Below are positions 1 to 6,287 of a stretch of 10,608 bases of DNA, piece by piece (positions within the stretch are counted from its first letter, which is position 1; the number at the start of each line of letters is the position of its first letter). The notes under the pieces were generated by a model. The model did no database searches and had not been told where the DNA came from. It saw only the letters and a list, made by a program, of their open reading frames with translations. Location of the stretch: NCBI GenBank assembly GCA_002427995.1, contig DIZV01000092.1:1-10608 (forward strand), written 5' to 3'. The position numbers were made by a program, and so were the translations under genes. The DNA comes from Chloroflexi bacterium UBA6019 (lineage in GTDB: Bacteria > Chloroflexota > Dormibacteria > Dormibacterales > Dormibacteraceae).

Positions 1-194
1 TGACCGGCGAGCGCCGGAGCGAGGTGGGGGACCTCGAGGGCCGCTCCAACAAGCTCGACTGGACCAGCAACTCGGCGACCGACAATCGCCTCCGCCGGGA
101 GTGGGTGGTGCGCGCCCCGGCCGGAACGGTGCTGACGATCCATGTCATCAGCGAGCGCGCCGGCACGCTCCACCTGACCCTAGAGCTCCGGTAG
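1..194 (+). CDS. C-terminal end of an unidentified protein (partial)
   Basis: An open frame enters from the left edge (first full codon at base 3) and ends at TAG 192-194, giving about 63 residues. Codon third positions are almost all G or C, so the frame looks truly coding. The fragment ends in an alternating polar/hydrophobic pattern (REWVVRAPAGTVLTIHVISE, then AGTLHLTLEL), typical of the last strands of a beta-sandwich domain. It also has an EGRSNKLDW stretch. From memory it resembles the C-terminal beta domain that follows the catalytic domain in some bacterial M14 zinc carboxypeptidases, but no catalytic residue lies in the window, so this is only a guess. It runs in the same direction as the LysR gene 61 bp downstream, but the hairpin at its stop and the separate -10 box of the LysR gene argue for separate transcripts. 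Confidence 0.6.
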   Translation, partial: TGERRSEVGDLEGRSNKLDWTSNSATDNRLRREWVVRAPAGTVLTIHVISERAGTLHLTLELR

Positions 195-205
195 CCCGCT
201 ACCGG
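188..205 (+). terminator. Hairpin over the stop codon, possible weak terminator
   Basis: CCGGTAGC (188-195) is followed by a CC loop and its exact reverse complement GCTACCGG (198-205). The TAG stop of the upstream gene sits inside the left arm. No T-run follows, so it is not a classical intrinsic terminator. It could still act as a 3' stabilising or pausing hairpin. A real mRNA hairpin would need a wider loop, about 7 bp of stem with a 4-nt loop. Confidence 0.35.
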
Positions 206-243
206 CTCCGACCTGTCGGACTGATCGCCGGCAGCCCTGGTCA

Positions 244-249
244 TAGAAT
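244..249 (+). promoter_or_regulatory. -10 box of the LysR-type gene, leaderless arrangement
   Basis: TAGAAT at 244-249 lies 6 nt before the GTG at 256 and fits the TANNNT -10 consensus. No Shine-Dalgarno sequence lies between them. The spacing would put transcription start at or next to the GTG, so the mRNA would be leaderless. The -35 region is weak (CTGATC at 221-226, 17 bp upstream). Confidence 0.45.
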
Positions 250-255
250 TCCTTT

Positions 256-1158
256 GTGCTGCTGGCGCAGATGCAGGGATTCCTGGAGGTCGCCCGCCGC
301 GGCAACGTGAGCCGCGCCGCCGAGGCGATCTACGTCAGCCAGCCGACACTGACTGCCCGCCTCCACGCCCTCGAGAGCGAGCTCGGCGAAAAGCTCTTCG
401 TGCGCACCCGGCAGGGCATGCGGCTGACCGATGCCGGGCGCGCCTTCCTTCCCTACGCAGAACGCGCGACCCAGGCCGTGAAGGAAGGGCGCGAGGCGAT
501 CGCCGAGCTCAATTCGGGGTCTGCCGGGCACCTCGTGCTGGCCTCGGCGCCGGCCGTCAGCACCTATGTCCTGCCGCCGCTGCTGGAGCGCTTCGCGGCC
601 GCCCACCCCCGGGTCGAGGTGGCAGTCCGCACCGGGCACTCGGAGGAGGTGCTCCAGGCGGTGCTCAAGAGCGAGGTCCAGCTCGGCCTTGGCCGCGAGC
701 TGCGCCACCACGACATCGAGCTGATCCCGTTCTACGAGGAGGAGCTCGTCCTGATGGTCGCGCCCGGCCACCACTTCGCCGACCGTGCGTCGGTCTCGAT
801 GGCCGACCTCGCCGGCGAGCAGCTGATCCTCTTCGACCGCACCTCCAGCTACTACGAGCTGACCCAGGCCTCCTTCGCCAGCGCCGGCCTGACGCCGCGG
901 GGCATGTTCGAGCTCGACAACATCGAGGCGGCCAAGAAGATGGTCGAGCGGCGCCTCGGCGTTGCCCTGCTGCCGCGGACGGCGGTGTCGGTCGAGGTGG
1001 CAGCCGGCACCCTGCGCCGGGTGAGCATCTCCGACGGCCTGCCGCTGCGCCGGCGGCTGGTTGCGATGCGCCGGCGCGATGTCGGCGAGCCGAGCGGCGT
1101 CGTCAAGGCCTTCATCGACCTCCTTCTCCGCGCCGAGGAGCTGATTCCCTCCGCTTGA
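256..1158 (+). CDS. LysR-type transcriptional regulator
   Basis: A 300-residue protein, the usual length for LysR-type regulators. The winged helix-turn-helix is at residues 8-65: FLEVARRGNVSRAAEAIYVS, then QPTLTARLHALESELGEKLF, the family signature. The rest is the periplasmic-binding-protein-like effector domain, with typical late motifs LDNIEAAKKMVERRLGVALL and then PRTAV near residues 220-245. GTG 256 is the most upstream possible start, because an in-frame TAG lies at 244-246; the HTH begins at the usual distance from it. A -10-like TAGAAT lies 6 nt upstream. The regulator reads in the same direction as the micropeptide and isocitrate lyase genes, and LysR-type half-sites lie directly after its stop. 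It therefore probably activates those genes in response to a metabolite; the inducer cannot be read from sequence. CbbR- or CysL-like regulators are the nearest resemblance I can offer. Confidence 0.93.
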   Translation: MLLAQMQGFLEVARRGNVSRAAEAIYVSQPTLTARLHALESELGEKLFVRTRQGMRLTDAGRAFLPYAERATQAVKEGREAIAELNSGSAGHLVLASAPAVSTYVLPPLLERFAAAHPRVEVAVRTGHSEEVLQAVLKSEVQLGLGRELRHHDIELIPFYEEELVLMVAPGHHFADRASVSMADLAGEQLILFDRTSSYYELTQASFASAGLTPRGMFELDNIEAAKKMVERRLGVALLPRTAVSVEVAAGTLRRVSISDGLPLRRRLVAMRRRDVGEPSGVVKAFIDLLLRAEELIPSA

Positions 1159-1225
1159 TATAGGTTAAGCCGATCGGAGTGATCGAAGCTATCAATTTGA
1201 CGGATATCAAGCTTATTGATAGCTT
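1155..1225 (+). promoter_or_regulatory. LysR-type operator array upstream of the isocitrate lyase unit
   Basis: The half-site TATCAA or its complement TTGATA occurs four times: TTGATA 1155-1160 (over the LysR stop codon), TATCAA 1190-1195, TATCAA 1205-1210 and TTGATA 1216-1221. Two of these form ATC-N9-GAT boxes (1191-1205 and 1206-1220), the classical T-N11-A layout of LysR operators, placed back to back. A larger perfect inverted repeat, AAGCTATCAAT (1186-1196) and ATTGATAGCTT (1215-1225), encloses both boxes. The stretch is noticeably A+T-rich against its G+C-rich surroundings. The likely ligand is the neighbouring LysR-type protein, which is inference. Confidence 0.65.
1197..1225 (+). promoter_or_regulatory. 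Candidate promoter for the micropeptide-isocitrate lyase transcript
   Basis: TTGACG (1197-1202), a good -35 box, is separated by exactly 17 bp from TAGCTT (1220-1225), a weak TANNNT -10 box. It lies wholly inside the LysR-type inverted repeat, as expected for an activator-dependent promoter. The predicted start of transcription is around 1232-1233, at the ATG of the small ORF. Confidence 0.45.
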
Positions 1226-1227
1226 GG

Positions 1228-1243
1228 GTTCCATGAATGGAAC
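1228..1243. repeat. 16-bp perfect palindrome at the predicted transcription start
   Basis: GTTCCAT (1228-1234), GA, then ATGGAAC (1237-1243) is an exact inverted repeat with a 2-bp centre. It covers the ATG at 1233 and the predicted +1 position. It could be an operator for a second DNA-binding protein or, if transcribed, a small hairpin close to the 5' end. It is separate in sequence from the TATCAA sites. Confidence 0.5.
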
Positions 1244-1349
1244 TTCGCAGTCGAACGAAATCAGCGTCGGCTCCGGGATCCAGGCTTCCGCCGAGGTCGC
1301 CGAGTGCAACTGCCCGGACGGTTGCGAGCGCGATCACGACAACGACTGA
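1233..1349 (+). CDS. 38-residue Cys-rich micropeptide, unknown function
   Basis: A short ORF from ATG 1233 to TGA 1347-1349 encodes 38 residues. The first 24 are Ser/Gly/Ala/Glu-rich (MNGTSQSNEISVGSGIQASA), and the last 14 read CNCPDGCERDHDND, with three cysteines, one histidine and many acidic residues. I do not recognise the family. Evidence that it is coding: about 31 of 38 codons end in G or C, as in the flanking genes, while the overlapping +1 frame does not share this bias, and the frame upstream of the ATG loses it. There is no Shine-Dalgarno sequence, but a TANNNT box ends 7 nt before the ATG, so it may be leaderless. An alternative TTG start lies at 1224. The next gene follows after 34 nt. 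It could be a metal-binding micropeptide, a cysteine-sensing leader peptide or a RiPP-like precursor; no modification enzyme is nearby, so the last is least likely. Confidence 0.5.
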   Translation: MNGTSQSNEISVGSGIQASAEVAECNCPDGCERDHDND

Positions 1350-1372
1350 GAACCCCAGCCTGACCATCGACT

Positions 1373-1379
1373 AGGGAGG
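1373..1379 (+). promoter_or_regulatory. Shine-Dalgarno sequence of isocitrate lyase
   Basis: AGGGAGG lies 4 nt before ATG 1384 and fixes that start. A strong ribosome binding site here, against none before the micropeptide, fits a two-gene transcript whose first gene is leaderless. Confidence 0.75.
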
Positions 1380-1383
1380 TTTC

Positions 1384-2505
1384 ATGGAACTGGTCCCGAC
1401 TCCGCTGCTGCCCGACGGCTACAAGGTGCCGTCGACCCGCTGGAAGCACGGTAGCGCCCGCCTGCGCGAGCTGCTCGCAGAGAAGCCCTACGTGTTCGGC
1501 CCTGGTATCTACGACCCCCACGGGGCCGAGCTGCTCATGTACCACGGCTTCGACGCCGTCTATTTCAGCGGCTACTCCTTCGCGGTCGGCCACCTCGGCA
1601 CCACCGACATGGACCTCTACTCGAGCGTCGAGATCGCCGACGGCGTCCGCCGGACGGTCAGCGCCCTGCGCAAGTTCCAGCTGACGATGGCGATGGGCGA
1701 TCCCGACAAGGGCGTCGACCCGATCCACCTCGAGATCCCGCCCGTCGTCGCCGACATGGACGTCGGCTACGGGAACATCTTCAACGTCCAGCGCACGACC
1801 GAGCTCTACGTCAACACCGGCGTCGCCGCTGCCCACATCGAGGACCAGGTGATGCCCAAGCGCTGCGGCCACATCGCCGGCAAGGCGCTGGTCTCGGCCG
1901 ACGAGATGGTCGGCAAGCTGCGGATGATGCGCAACGTGGCCGACGACCTCGGCCACCGTGACTTCATCGTCATCGCCCGCACCGACGGCGTCTCCGCGTC
2001 GGAGGCGCCGGAGTCGACCCGCGGAATCAAGCTCGCCATCGAGCGGGGGCTCCGCTACATGGACAGTGGGGTACCGGACCTGCTCTGGTGCGAGTTCCCG
2101 ACCGCCGCCCGCGGTCCGGTCGAGGAGTTCACCGCGGAAATCCGTAAGCGGTTCCCGAAGACGCGCTTCGCCTTCAACTACTCGTCATCCTTCAAATGGC
2201 AGAACGAGAGAGATCCGATGACCTTCGACGAGCTGGGCCAGATGGGCGTCGGTTTCCTCTTCATCACCCTCGCCATGCAGCATGCCGCCGGCTACGGAAT
2301 GAGCGAGGTCCTGACCGCTCTTAAGGAGCGTAAGGAGCAGGGCTACATCGAGCTCCAGCGGCGCGAGTGGGACGAGGGCAGAGACGTCCCGACCAAGAGC
2401 CACCATCTCTTCACCGGCGTGCCTTATCACCACCACGTGGGTGAGACCTACGGCGCCCGCGGCATGGGAGCCGACGAGGGGCTCGCCAAGGAGCTGGTCG
2501 TCTAG
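1384..2505 (+). CDS. aceA: Isocitrate lyase, compact form (ICL/PEP-mutase superfamily)
   Basis: This cytoplasmic enzyme cleaves isocitrate to glyoxylate and succinate, the first step of the glyoxylate bypass. It has 373 residues, shorter than the 430-540 of typical bacterial enzymes and closer to the compact haloarchaeal type. Visible motifs: ADMDVGYGN, the metal-binding acidic loop (D124, D126); HIEDQ and then KRCGH with the catalytic Cys161; IARTDG around residue 200; NYSSSF at 265-270, matching the NCSPSF substrate loop with both serines kept; and ITLA with T295. The KRCGH motif excludes PEP mutase, and the NxSxSF plus C-terminal TKSHH segment favour isocitrate over 2-methylisocitrate lyase. 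No malate synthase or prp genes are in the window. It is probably controlled by the LysR-type protein upstream. Its TAG shares CTAG (2502-2505) with the convergent AI-2E gene. 2-Methylisocitrate lyase remains a minor alternative. Confidence 0.87.
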   Translation: MELVPTPLLPDGYKVPSTRWKHGSARLRELLAEKPYVFGPGIYDPHGAELLMYHGFDAVYFSGYSFAVGHLGTTDMDLYSSVEIADGVRRTVSALRKFQLTMAMGDPDKGVDPIHLEIPPVVADMDVGYGNIFNVQRTTELYVNTGVAAAHIEDQVMPKRCGHIAGKALVSADEMVGKLRMMRNVADDLGHRDFIVIARTDGVSASEAPESTRGIKLAIERGLRYMDSGVPDLLWCEFPTAARGPVEEFTAEIRKRFPKTRFAFNYSSSFKWQNERDPMTFDELGQMGVGFLFITLAMQHAAGYGMSEVLTALKERKEQGYIELQRREWDEGRDVPTKSHHLFTGVPYHHHVGETYGARGMGADEGLAKELVV

Positions 2506-3626
2506 GGGGCGCTCGGTTTCGGCTTTGGCCGCCGCCGGAGGTTGGGCATCCGGAAAGTCATCTCCCCCCGCTTGACGACCACCGGCTCGCCTCGCCATGC
2601 CTTGAGGGAGGCAGAGCCGATGACGCTCCCGGCGGAGAGCAGCGGAAGCACGAAGAGGGCACCGACGATCCCGGCCACCTCGAAGCCGGCGACCAGGCCG
2701 AGGATGGCGGCGATGGGGTGGAGGCCGACCGCGCCGGCAGTGATCCGCGGTGCCAGGATGTTGTTCTCGACGAACTGCATGGCGATGAAGAAGACGATCA
2801 CGTAGAGCATCAGCGGCAAGGGCTGGAAGGCGCTGATCAGCACTGCCGGCAGCGCCGCCAGGATCGGCCCGACCATCGGCACCAGCTCGAAGAGGAATGC
2901 CAGGAGCCCGATCACGATCGGGTACTGGACTCCCAGCAGCCAGCAGCCGACGCCGGCGGAGACGCCGATGATCGCGGCCATCGTCAGCTGACCTCGGATA
3001 TAGCCCCCCAGCACGGTGCTGAGGGTGTCCTCCACGAACCGGAATCGCTCCCGGTGGTGGGTGGGGACCAGCTGGGCCACTGCCGCCCGGACTCGCTGGC
3101 CGTCGACCATGAACCAGAAGGCGAGGAGCAGGACCAGGGCGACGTCGGCGAGGATGCCGGCAGCGAGCTGGATGTAGCCGATGGCCTGGAAGACGAGCTG
3201 CTGAAGCTGACCCTGGGCGGAATGCCCGAGGTTGGCTCGGACCTGGTCCGGGGCCGGCATCTTGATCCCGAACCCCGCTACCGCCGAGTTGACCCCGTTC
3301 ATCAGGTTGTCGAAGTAGGCGGGCAGCCGGCCGCTGAGGCTGTGTGACTGGCCGACCAGAGGCCCCAGGAAGAGGAAGACGCCCGCGGCGACGAGGGCCG
3401 CCGCGAAGAGATAGGTTGCGAGGGCGGCCGCGACCCGCGGCATGAACCTTTCCAGGCGGACGAGGATCGGCTCCAGGGCGGCCGCGACCACGATGGCAAG
3501 CAGGACGAGCACCCCGGCATGGACCAGGAAGTGGCTGATGACCCACCAGAGGGCATAGGCGAAGAAGATGCCGGCGACCGCGACCAGGCACTGGTCGCGC
3601 AGCCTCGCCCAGTTCAGATTCGACAT
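2502..3626 (-). CDS. AI-2E family membrane protein (PF01594-type permease)
   Basis: A polytopic membrane protein of 374 residues with several hydrophobic segments. Two lie near the N-terminus (CLVAVAGIFFAYALWWVI and VHAGVLVLLAIVVAAALEPI), followed by a soluble stretch with amphipathic helices, then four or more in the C-terminal half. The family signature is clear: FVENNILAPRITAGAVGLHP, followed by a glycine-rich helix pair (IAAILGLVAGFEVAGIVGAL). Members are proposed exporters of autoinducer-2 or ion/solute carriers, so the substrate is open. I chose ATG 3626; a TTG at 3632 starts directly after the ligase stop (3635-3633) and is possible. There is no Shine-Dalgarno sequence, so translation is likely coupled to the ligase gene. 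The stop overlaps that of isocitrate lyase on the other strand, and no terminator separates the two. Confidence 0.88.
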   Translation of the reverse strand: MSNLNWARLRDQCLVAVAGIFFAYALWWVISHFLVHAGVLVLLAIVVAAALEPILVRLERFMPRVAAALATYLFAAALVAAGVFLFLGPLVGQSHSLSGRLPAYFDNLMNGVNSAVAGFGIKMPAPDQVRANLGHSAQGQLQQLVFQAIGYIQLAAGILADVALVLLLAFWFMVDGQRVRAAVAQLVPTHHRERFRFVEDTLSTVLGGYIRGQLTMAAIIGVSAGVGCWLLGVQYPIVIGLLAFLFELVPMVGPILAALPAVLISAFQPLPLMLYVIVFFIAMQFVENNILAPRITAGAVGLHPIAAILGLVAGFEVAGIVGALFVLPLLSAGSVIGSASLKAWRGEPVVVKRGEMTFRMPNLRRRPKPKPSAP

Positions 3627-3632
3627 CTGCAA

Positions 3633-5075
3633 CTAAAGGTTAGGTGAGGTTGGCGACTCGCGGACCACCGTCAGGGGGTCCTTGTCCTCCCGGAGCCCCT
3701 TGAAGGCAGGGTGACGGAGCTGGCCGGACCGGGTCCACTCCGTGAACTGGAATTCGCCGACCAGCCTCGGCTCGGTGAAGACCGCGGCCCGGCTCGGGCG
3801 GGTGCCGGCGTCGAAGGGCGAGGTCTCCCGCCTCAGCGGCTCGAGCAGGGATTGGAGGCGCGCCAGCATCCGCTCGTTGAAGCCGGTGCCGACCTTGCCG
3901 GCGTAGACCAGGGTCGGCCCGTCGTGGTAGCCGACCAGGAGGGCGCCGATCCGGCCTTCGCGGGCGCCCGCGCCCGGCAGCCAGCCGCCGATCACGAGCT
4001 CCTGACCCAGGTGGTTCTTGATCTTGAGCCAGGCGTCGGAGCGCCTGCCGGGCAGGTAGGCACTGTCCAGGCGCTTGGCCATCACGCCCTCCAGCGCCAG
4101 CTGCCGGCTCGCCTCCCGGGTGCCCTCGCCGTCGCCGGACGTCGACGGCGGGGTCTGCCAGAAGTGTCCCTTCAGCTCCAGAGACTCCAGCAAGCGGCGC
4201 CGCTCGGAGTAGGGAAGGGGCAGCGTCGAATGCCCGTCGAGGTAGAGGAGGTCGAAGATGACGTAGCCGACCGGGATCTCCTTCATCCGCCGCCGGACGT
4301 CGCCCTCGGCCGTCAGCCCCATCCGGCCCTGGAGCAGCTCGAAGCTGGGTCTGCCATCCTTGCCGACGGCGATCACCTCGCCGTCGAGGACCAGCTCGTG
4401 CGACCCGATCGCCGCTCCCATCTCGCGCAGCTCCGGGTAGCGGGAGGTGATGTCCTCGAAGCTCCGGCTCTGCAGCCGCACCCTGCCTCCCGCGCAATAG
4501 GCGAGCGCCCGGATGCCGTCCCACTTGAACTCGAACCCGTAGGCCGTGGCGTCCCTCGGGAGGTCGGCCGCGAGCCGTGCCTTCATGGGCTCGATCCGCT
4601 CCGGGAGCGGCTCCCTCCCCGGGTCCTGGGGAGGGTCCATGCGGTGGATCATCCAGTTCTTGCCGCCGGTCTGGAAGAGCACGTAGCGACCCTCGACTCG
4701 CTCGCCGTGGAGGACGACCATCACCTCCCGCTCCGACCACTTCTCCTCCTCGTAGGTGCCCCGGTCCCAAACGGTCACCGCGCCGGCGCCGTAATTGCCT
4801 TCCGGGATGGTTCCCGCGAAGTCGATGTAGGAGAGCGGGTGGTCCTCAACGTGGACGGCGAGGTGGTTTCGCTTGGGGTCGGGCGGGATCCCCTTGGGCA
4901 CGGCCCAGGAGACGAGGACACCGTCGCGCTCGAGCCGGAAGTCCCAGTGGAGGCTCGTCGCGTGGTGCTCCTGGACGACAAAGCGCGGGAGCTTGCCTCG
5001 CTTGCGCGGCGTCCCGCCGGCGGGCTCCGGCGTCTTCCCGAAGTCGCGCTTCTTGCGGTACTGCTCGAGGGGCAT
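3633..5075 (-). CDS. ligD: ATP-dependent DNA ligase with N-terminal 3'-phosphoesterase domain (LigD without polymerase)
   Basis: A 480-residue two-domain end-processing enzyme. Residues about 30-145 form the LigD-type 3'-phosphoesterase domain, with HHATSLHWDFRLE, SWAVPKG, HVEDHPLSY and IPEGNYGAG; its conserved His, Asp and Glu are all present. Residues about 160-475 are the ligase: motif I is FKWDG with nucleotidyl-acceptor Lys184, then a LVLDGEVIA motif, GVMAKRLDS and WLKIKN (motifs IV-V), and an OB domain ending in EWTRSGQLRHPAFKGLR. Classical LigD (e.g. Mycobacterium, Pseudomonas) adds an archaeo-eukaryotic primase-type polymerase, absent here. The family works with Ku in non-homologous end joining; no Ku gene is in the window. 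ATG 5075 starts 2 nt after the stop of the upstream phosphodiesterase gene, so the two are co-transcribed. The symbol is by homology only; the protein could also serve as a stand-alone LigC-like ligase. Confidence 0.92.
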   Translation of the reverse strand: MPLEQYRKKRDFGKTPEPAGGTPRKRGKLPRFVVQEHHATSLHWDFRLERDGVLVSWAVPKGIPPDPKRNHLAVHVEDHPLSYIDFAGTIPEGNYGAGAVTVWDRGTYEEEKWSEREVMVVLHGERVEGRYVLFQTGGKNWMIHRMDPPQDPGREPLPERIEPMKARLAADLPRDATAYGFEFKWDGIRALAYCAGGRVRLQSRSFEDITSRYPELREMGAAIGSHELVLDGEVIAVGKDGRPSFELLQGRMGLTAEGDVRRRMKEIPVGYVIFDLLYLDGHSTLPLPYSERRRLLESLELKGHFWQTPPSTSGDGEGTREASRQLALEGVMAKRLDSAYLPGRRSDAWLKIKNHLGQELVIGGWLPGAGAREGRIGALLVGYHDGPTLVYAGKVGTGFNERMLARLQSLLEPLRRETSPFDAGTRPSRAAVFTEPRLVGEFQFTEWTRSGQLRHPAFKGLREDKDPLTVVRESPTSPNL

Positions 5076-5077
5076 GG

Positions 5078-6241
5078 CTAGGAGGCGACGACCAGGAATG
5101 GCACCAGCTGCTCGGCCGCGGTGAGGGAGCCATGGTGCCCGACCAGCAGGGCCTCGATCGAGAGCACGCTCGGCTGGACCACGCCGACCGGGCCATGGGC
5201 GGCGGCGATGACGTCGCCGATCCGGCTCCGGGCAGCGTCGGTGACGGTCGGCCCGAACCAGCCCCGCTCGATCGCGTCCTCCCGGAGCACCACCCAGACG
5301 CGATCACCCAGCCGTTCGGTCCAGGCGGCAAGGACCTCCTCGGCGGCGCCGTCACGGGTGTAGACGTGGCGGGCCCGCGGTTCCCCGCCGAGGAGCCGGA
5401 CGCCGTGCCGGAGCGCCGGCTCGCGGTCGAAGTCGATCCGGTCGTCCGGCGCCACGTCCACCATCCCGTGGTCGCCCGTGATCACGAGGGTGCTATCCGG
5501 TGGGAGCCGCTCGGCAAGCGCGGTCGCCAGCTGGTCGACGAGGCCCAGCTGGAGGCGCCAGGCGTGGGAGTCGACGCCCCGGACGTGCCCGGTCAGGTCG
5601 AGGTCGGGATGGTAGGAGTAGACGAAGCTTCGGCCCGGTGCCCGCAGTGCCCCGATCGTCTCCGCGGCGAGGTCACCCATGCTGAACGCGGCCCGGTACT
5701 GGGCGCCCCGGAGCGCTGCGCGGGTGAGCCCGCTTGTCATGTGCTCGCGGGGCCCGACGACGAAGGCGTTGACGCCTCCCTCCTCCGCCAGCTGAAAGCT
5801 GGTCGGGTCGGGCTGAAGATCCTCCGGGACGACGCTGCTGCGGAGGTCGACGTGGGGTCCCGGACCGTGGAGCGACCAGCGGAGGTTGTTCATCGCCCGG
5901 TCGTACCCGGGGACGCTCATCGTGTAGCCGACGATCCCGTGCTCTCCGGGGGTCTTGCCCGTGCCGAGCGACGCGATGCTGACCGCGGTGCTGGAGGGGA
6001 AGCCGGCGCTGATCGAGGTTCCCTGCTCGGCCAGCTGGGCGAGGAACGGTGCGTGCTTACGGTTCTGCCCGACCAGGTCCCAGCCGAGCCCGTCGACCAG
6101 GAGCAGGCAGGCGTTGGCCACGGGCGCGATCCCGAGCGGGTTGGGATGTCCCGGGAGCCCCAGGGCGGCCAGCAGGGAGGGGGTGAGGTCGCTGAGCGCG
6201 GAACTCCCGTAAAGGGGGACGAGCGGGGTCGCGGAAGCCAT
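5078..6241 (-). CDS. Alkaline-phosphatase-superfamily phosphodiesterase/nucleotide pyrophosphatase
   Basis: A 387-residue metal-dependent phosphohydrolase of the type I phosphodiesterase/nucleotide pyrophosphatase family (PF01663-like). The two-metal site can be followed in order: LLLVDGLGWD with Asp50; GFPSSTAVSIASLGTGKTPG, whose Thr85 is the expected nucleophile; YHPDLDLTGH around residues 210-220 with metal-ligand Asp and His; ITGDHGM around 257; and VGHHGS with His370. There is no obvious signal peptide, so a cytoplasmic enzyme is likely. Likely substrates are nucleotides or phosphodiesters, but the sequence does not tell which. Start ATG 6241 has GGAAGG just upstream and a TAAGCT -10-like box (6256-6251). 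It sits 2 nt before the ligase gene; actinobacterial genomes carry similar proteins in many contexts, so a repair role is only suggested by position. Confidence 0.88.
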   Translation of the reverse strand: MASATPLVPLYGSSALSDLTPSLLAALGLPGHPNPLGIAPVANACLLLVDGLGWDLVGQNRKHAPFLAQLAEQGTSISAGFPSSTAVSIASLGTGKTPGEHGIVGYTMSVPGYDRAMNNLRWSLHGPGPHVDLRSSVVPEDLQPDPTSFQLAEEGGVNAFVVGPREHMTSGLTRAALRGAQYRAAFSMGDLAAETIGALRAPGRSFVYSYHPDLDLTGHVRGVDSHAWRLQLGLVDQLATALAERLPPDSTLVITGDHGMVDVAPDDRIDFDREPALRHGVRLLGGEPRARHVYTRDGAAEEVLAAWTERLGDRVWVVLREDAIERGWFGPTVTDAARSRIGDVIAAAHGPVGVVQPSVLSIEALLVGHHGSLTAAEQLVPFLVVAS

Positions 6242-6287
6242 CCGCCTTCCAGCTTACGTTTCACTCCTCGGGCGGGGTGCCCGTCCG

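Noticed and set aside
1170..1177. CCGATCGG 8-bp palindrome
   Set aside because: Too short to be meaningful in a high-G+C genome and not aligned with the other operator elements.
1179..1232. In-frame upstream extension of the micropeptide from GTG 1179 (56 residues)
   Set aside because: Only about 10 of 18 codons end in G/C, and the stretch is explained by the palindromic LysR sites and the -35/-10 boxes.
1233..1349. Micropeptide as a RiPP precursor
   Set aside because: No radical-SAM, YcaO, LanM-type, protease or transporter gene is nearby that would modify or export it.
1237..1374. Second small ORF from ATG 1237, 45 codons, in another frame than the micropeptide
   Set aside because: Its third codon positions are not enriched in G/C, unlike the frame from 1233, so it is probably the shadow.
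2185..3591. 468-codon minus-strand frame over the AI-2E and isocitrate lyase genes
   Set aside because: Arg/Gly/Pro-rich shadow of the AI-2E gene in another frame that runs on into the antisense of isocitrate lyase; no domain.
2502..3626. AI-2E protein as proof of quorum sensing by autoinducer-2
   Set aside because: The family name is historic; members have varied transport roles and no luxS or lsr gene is in the window.
3711..5081. 456-codon open frame on the + strand opposite the DNA ligase
   Set aside because: It is the complement of a ligase with all catalytic motifs; its composition is an Ala/Gly/Leu/Val/Arg-rich antisense pattern without a recognisable domain.
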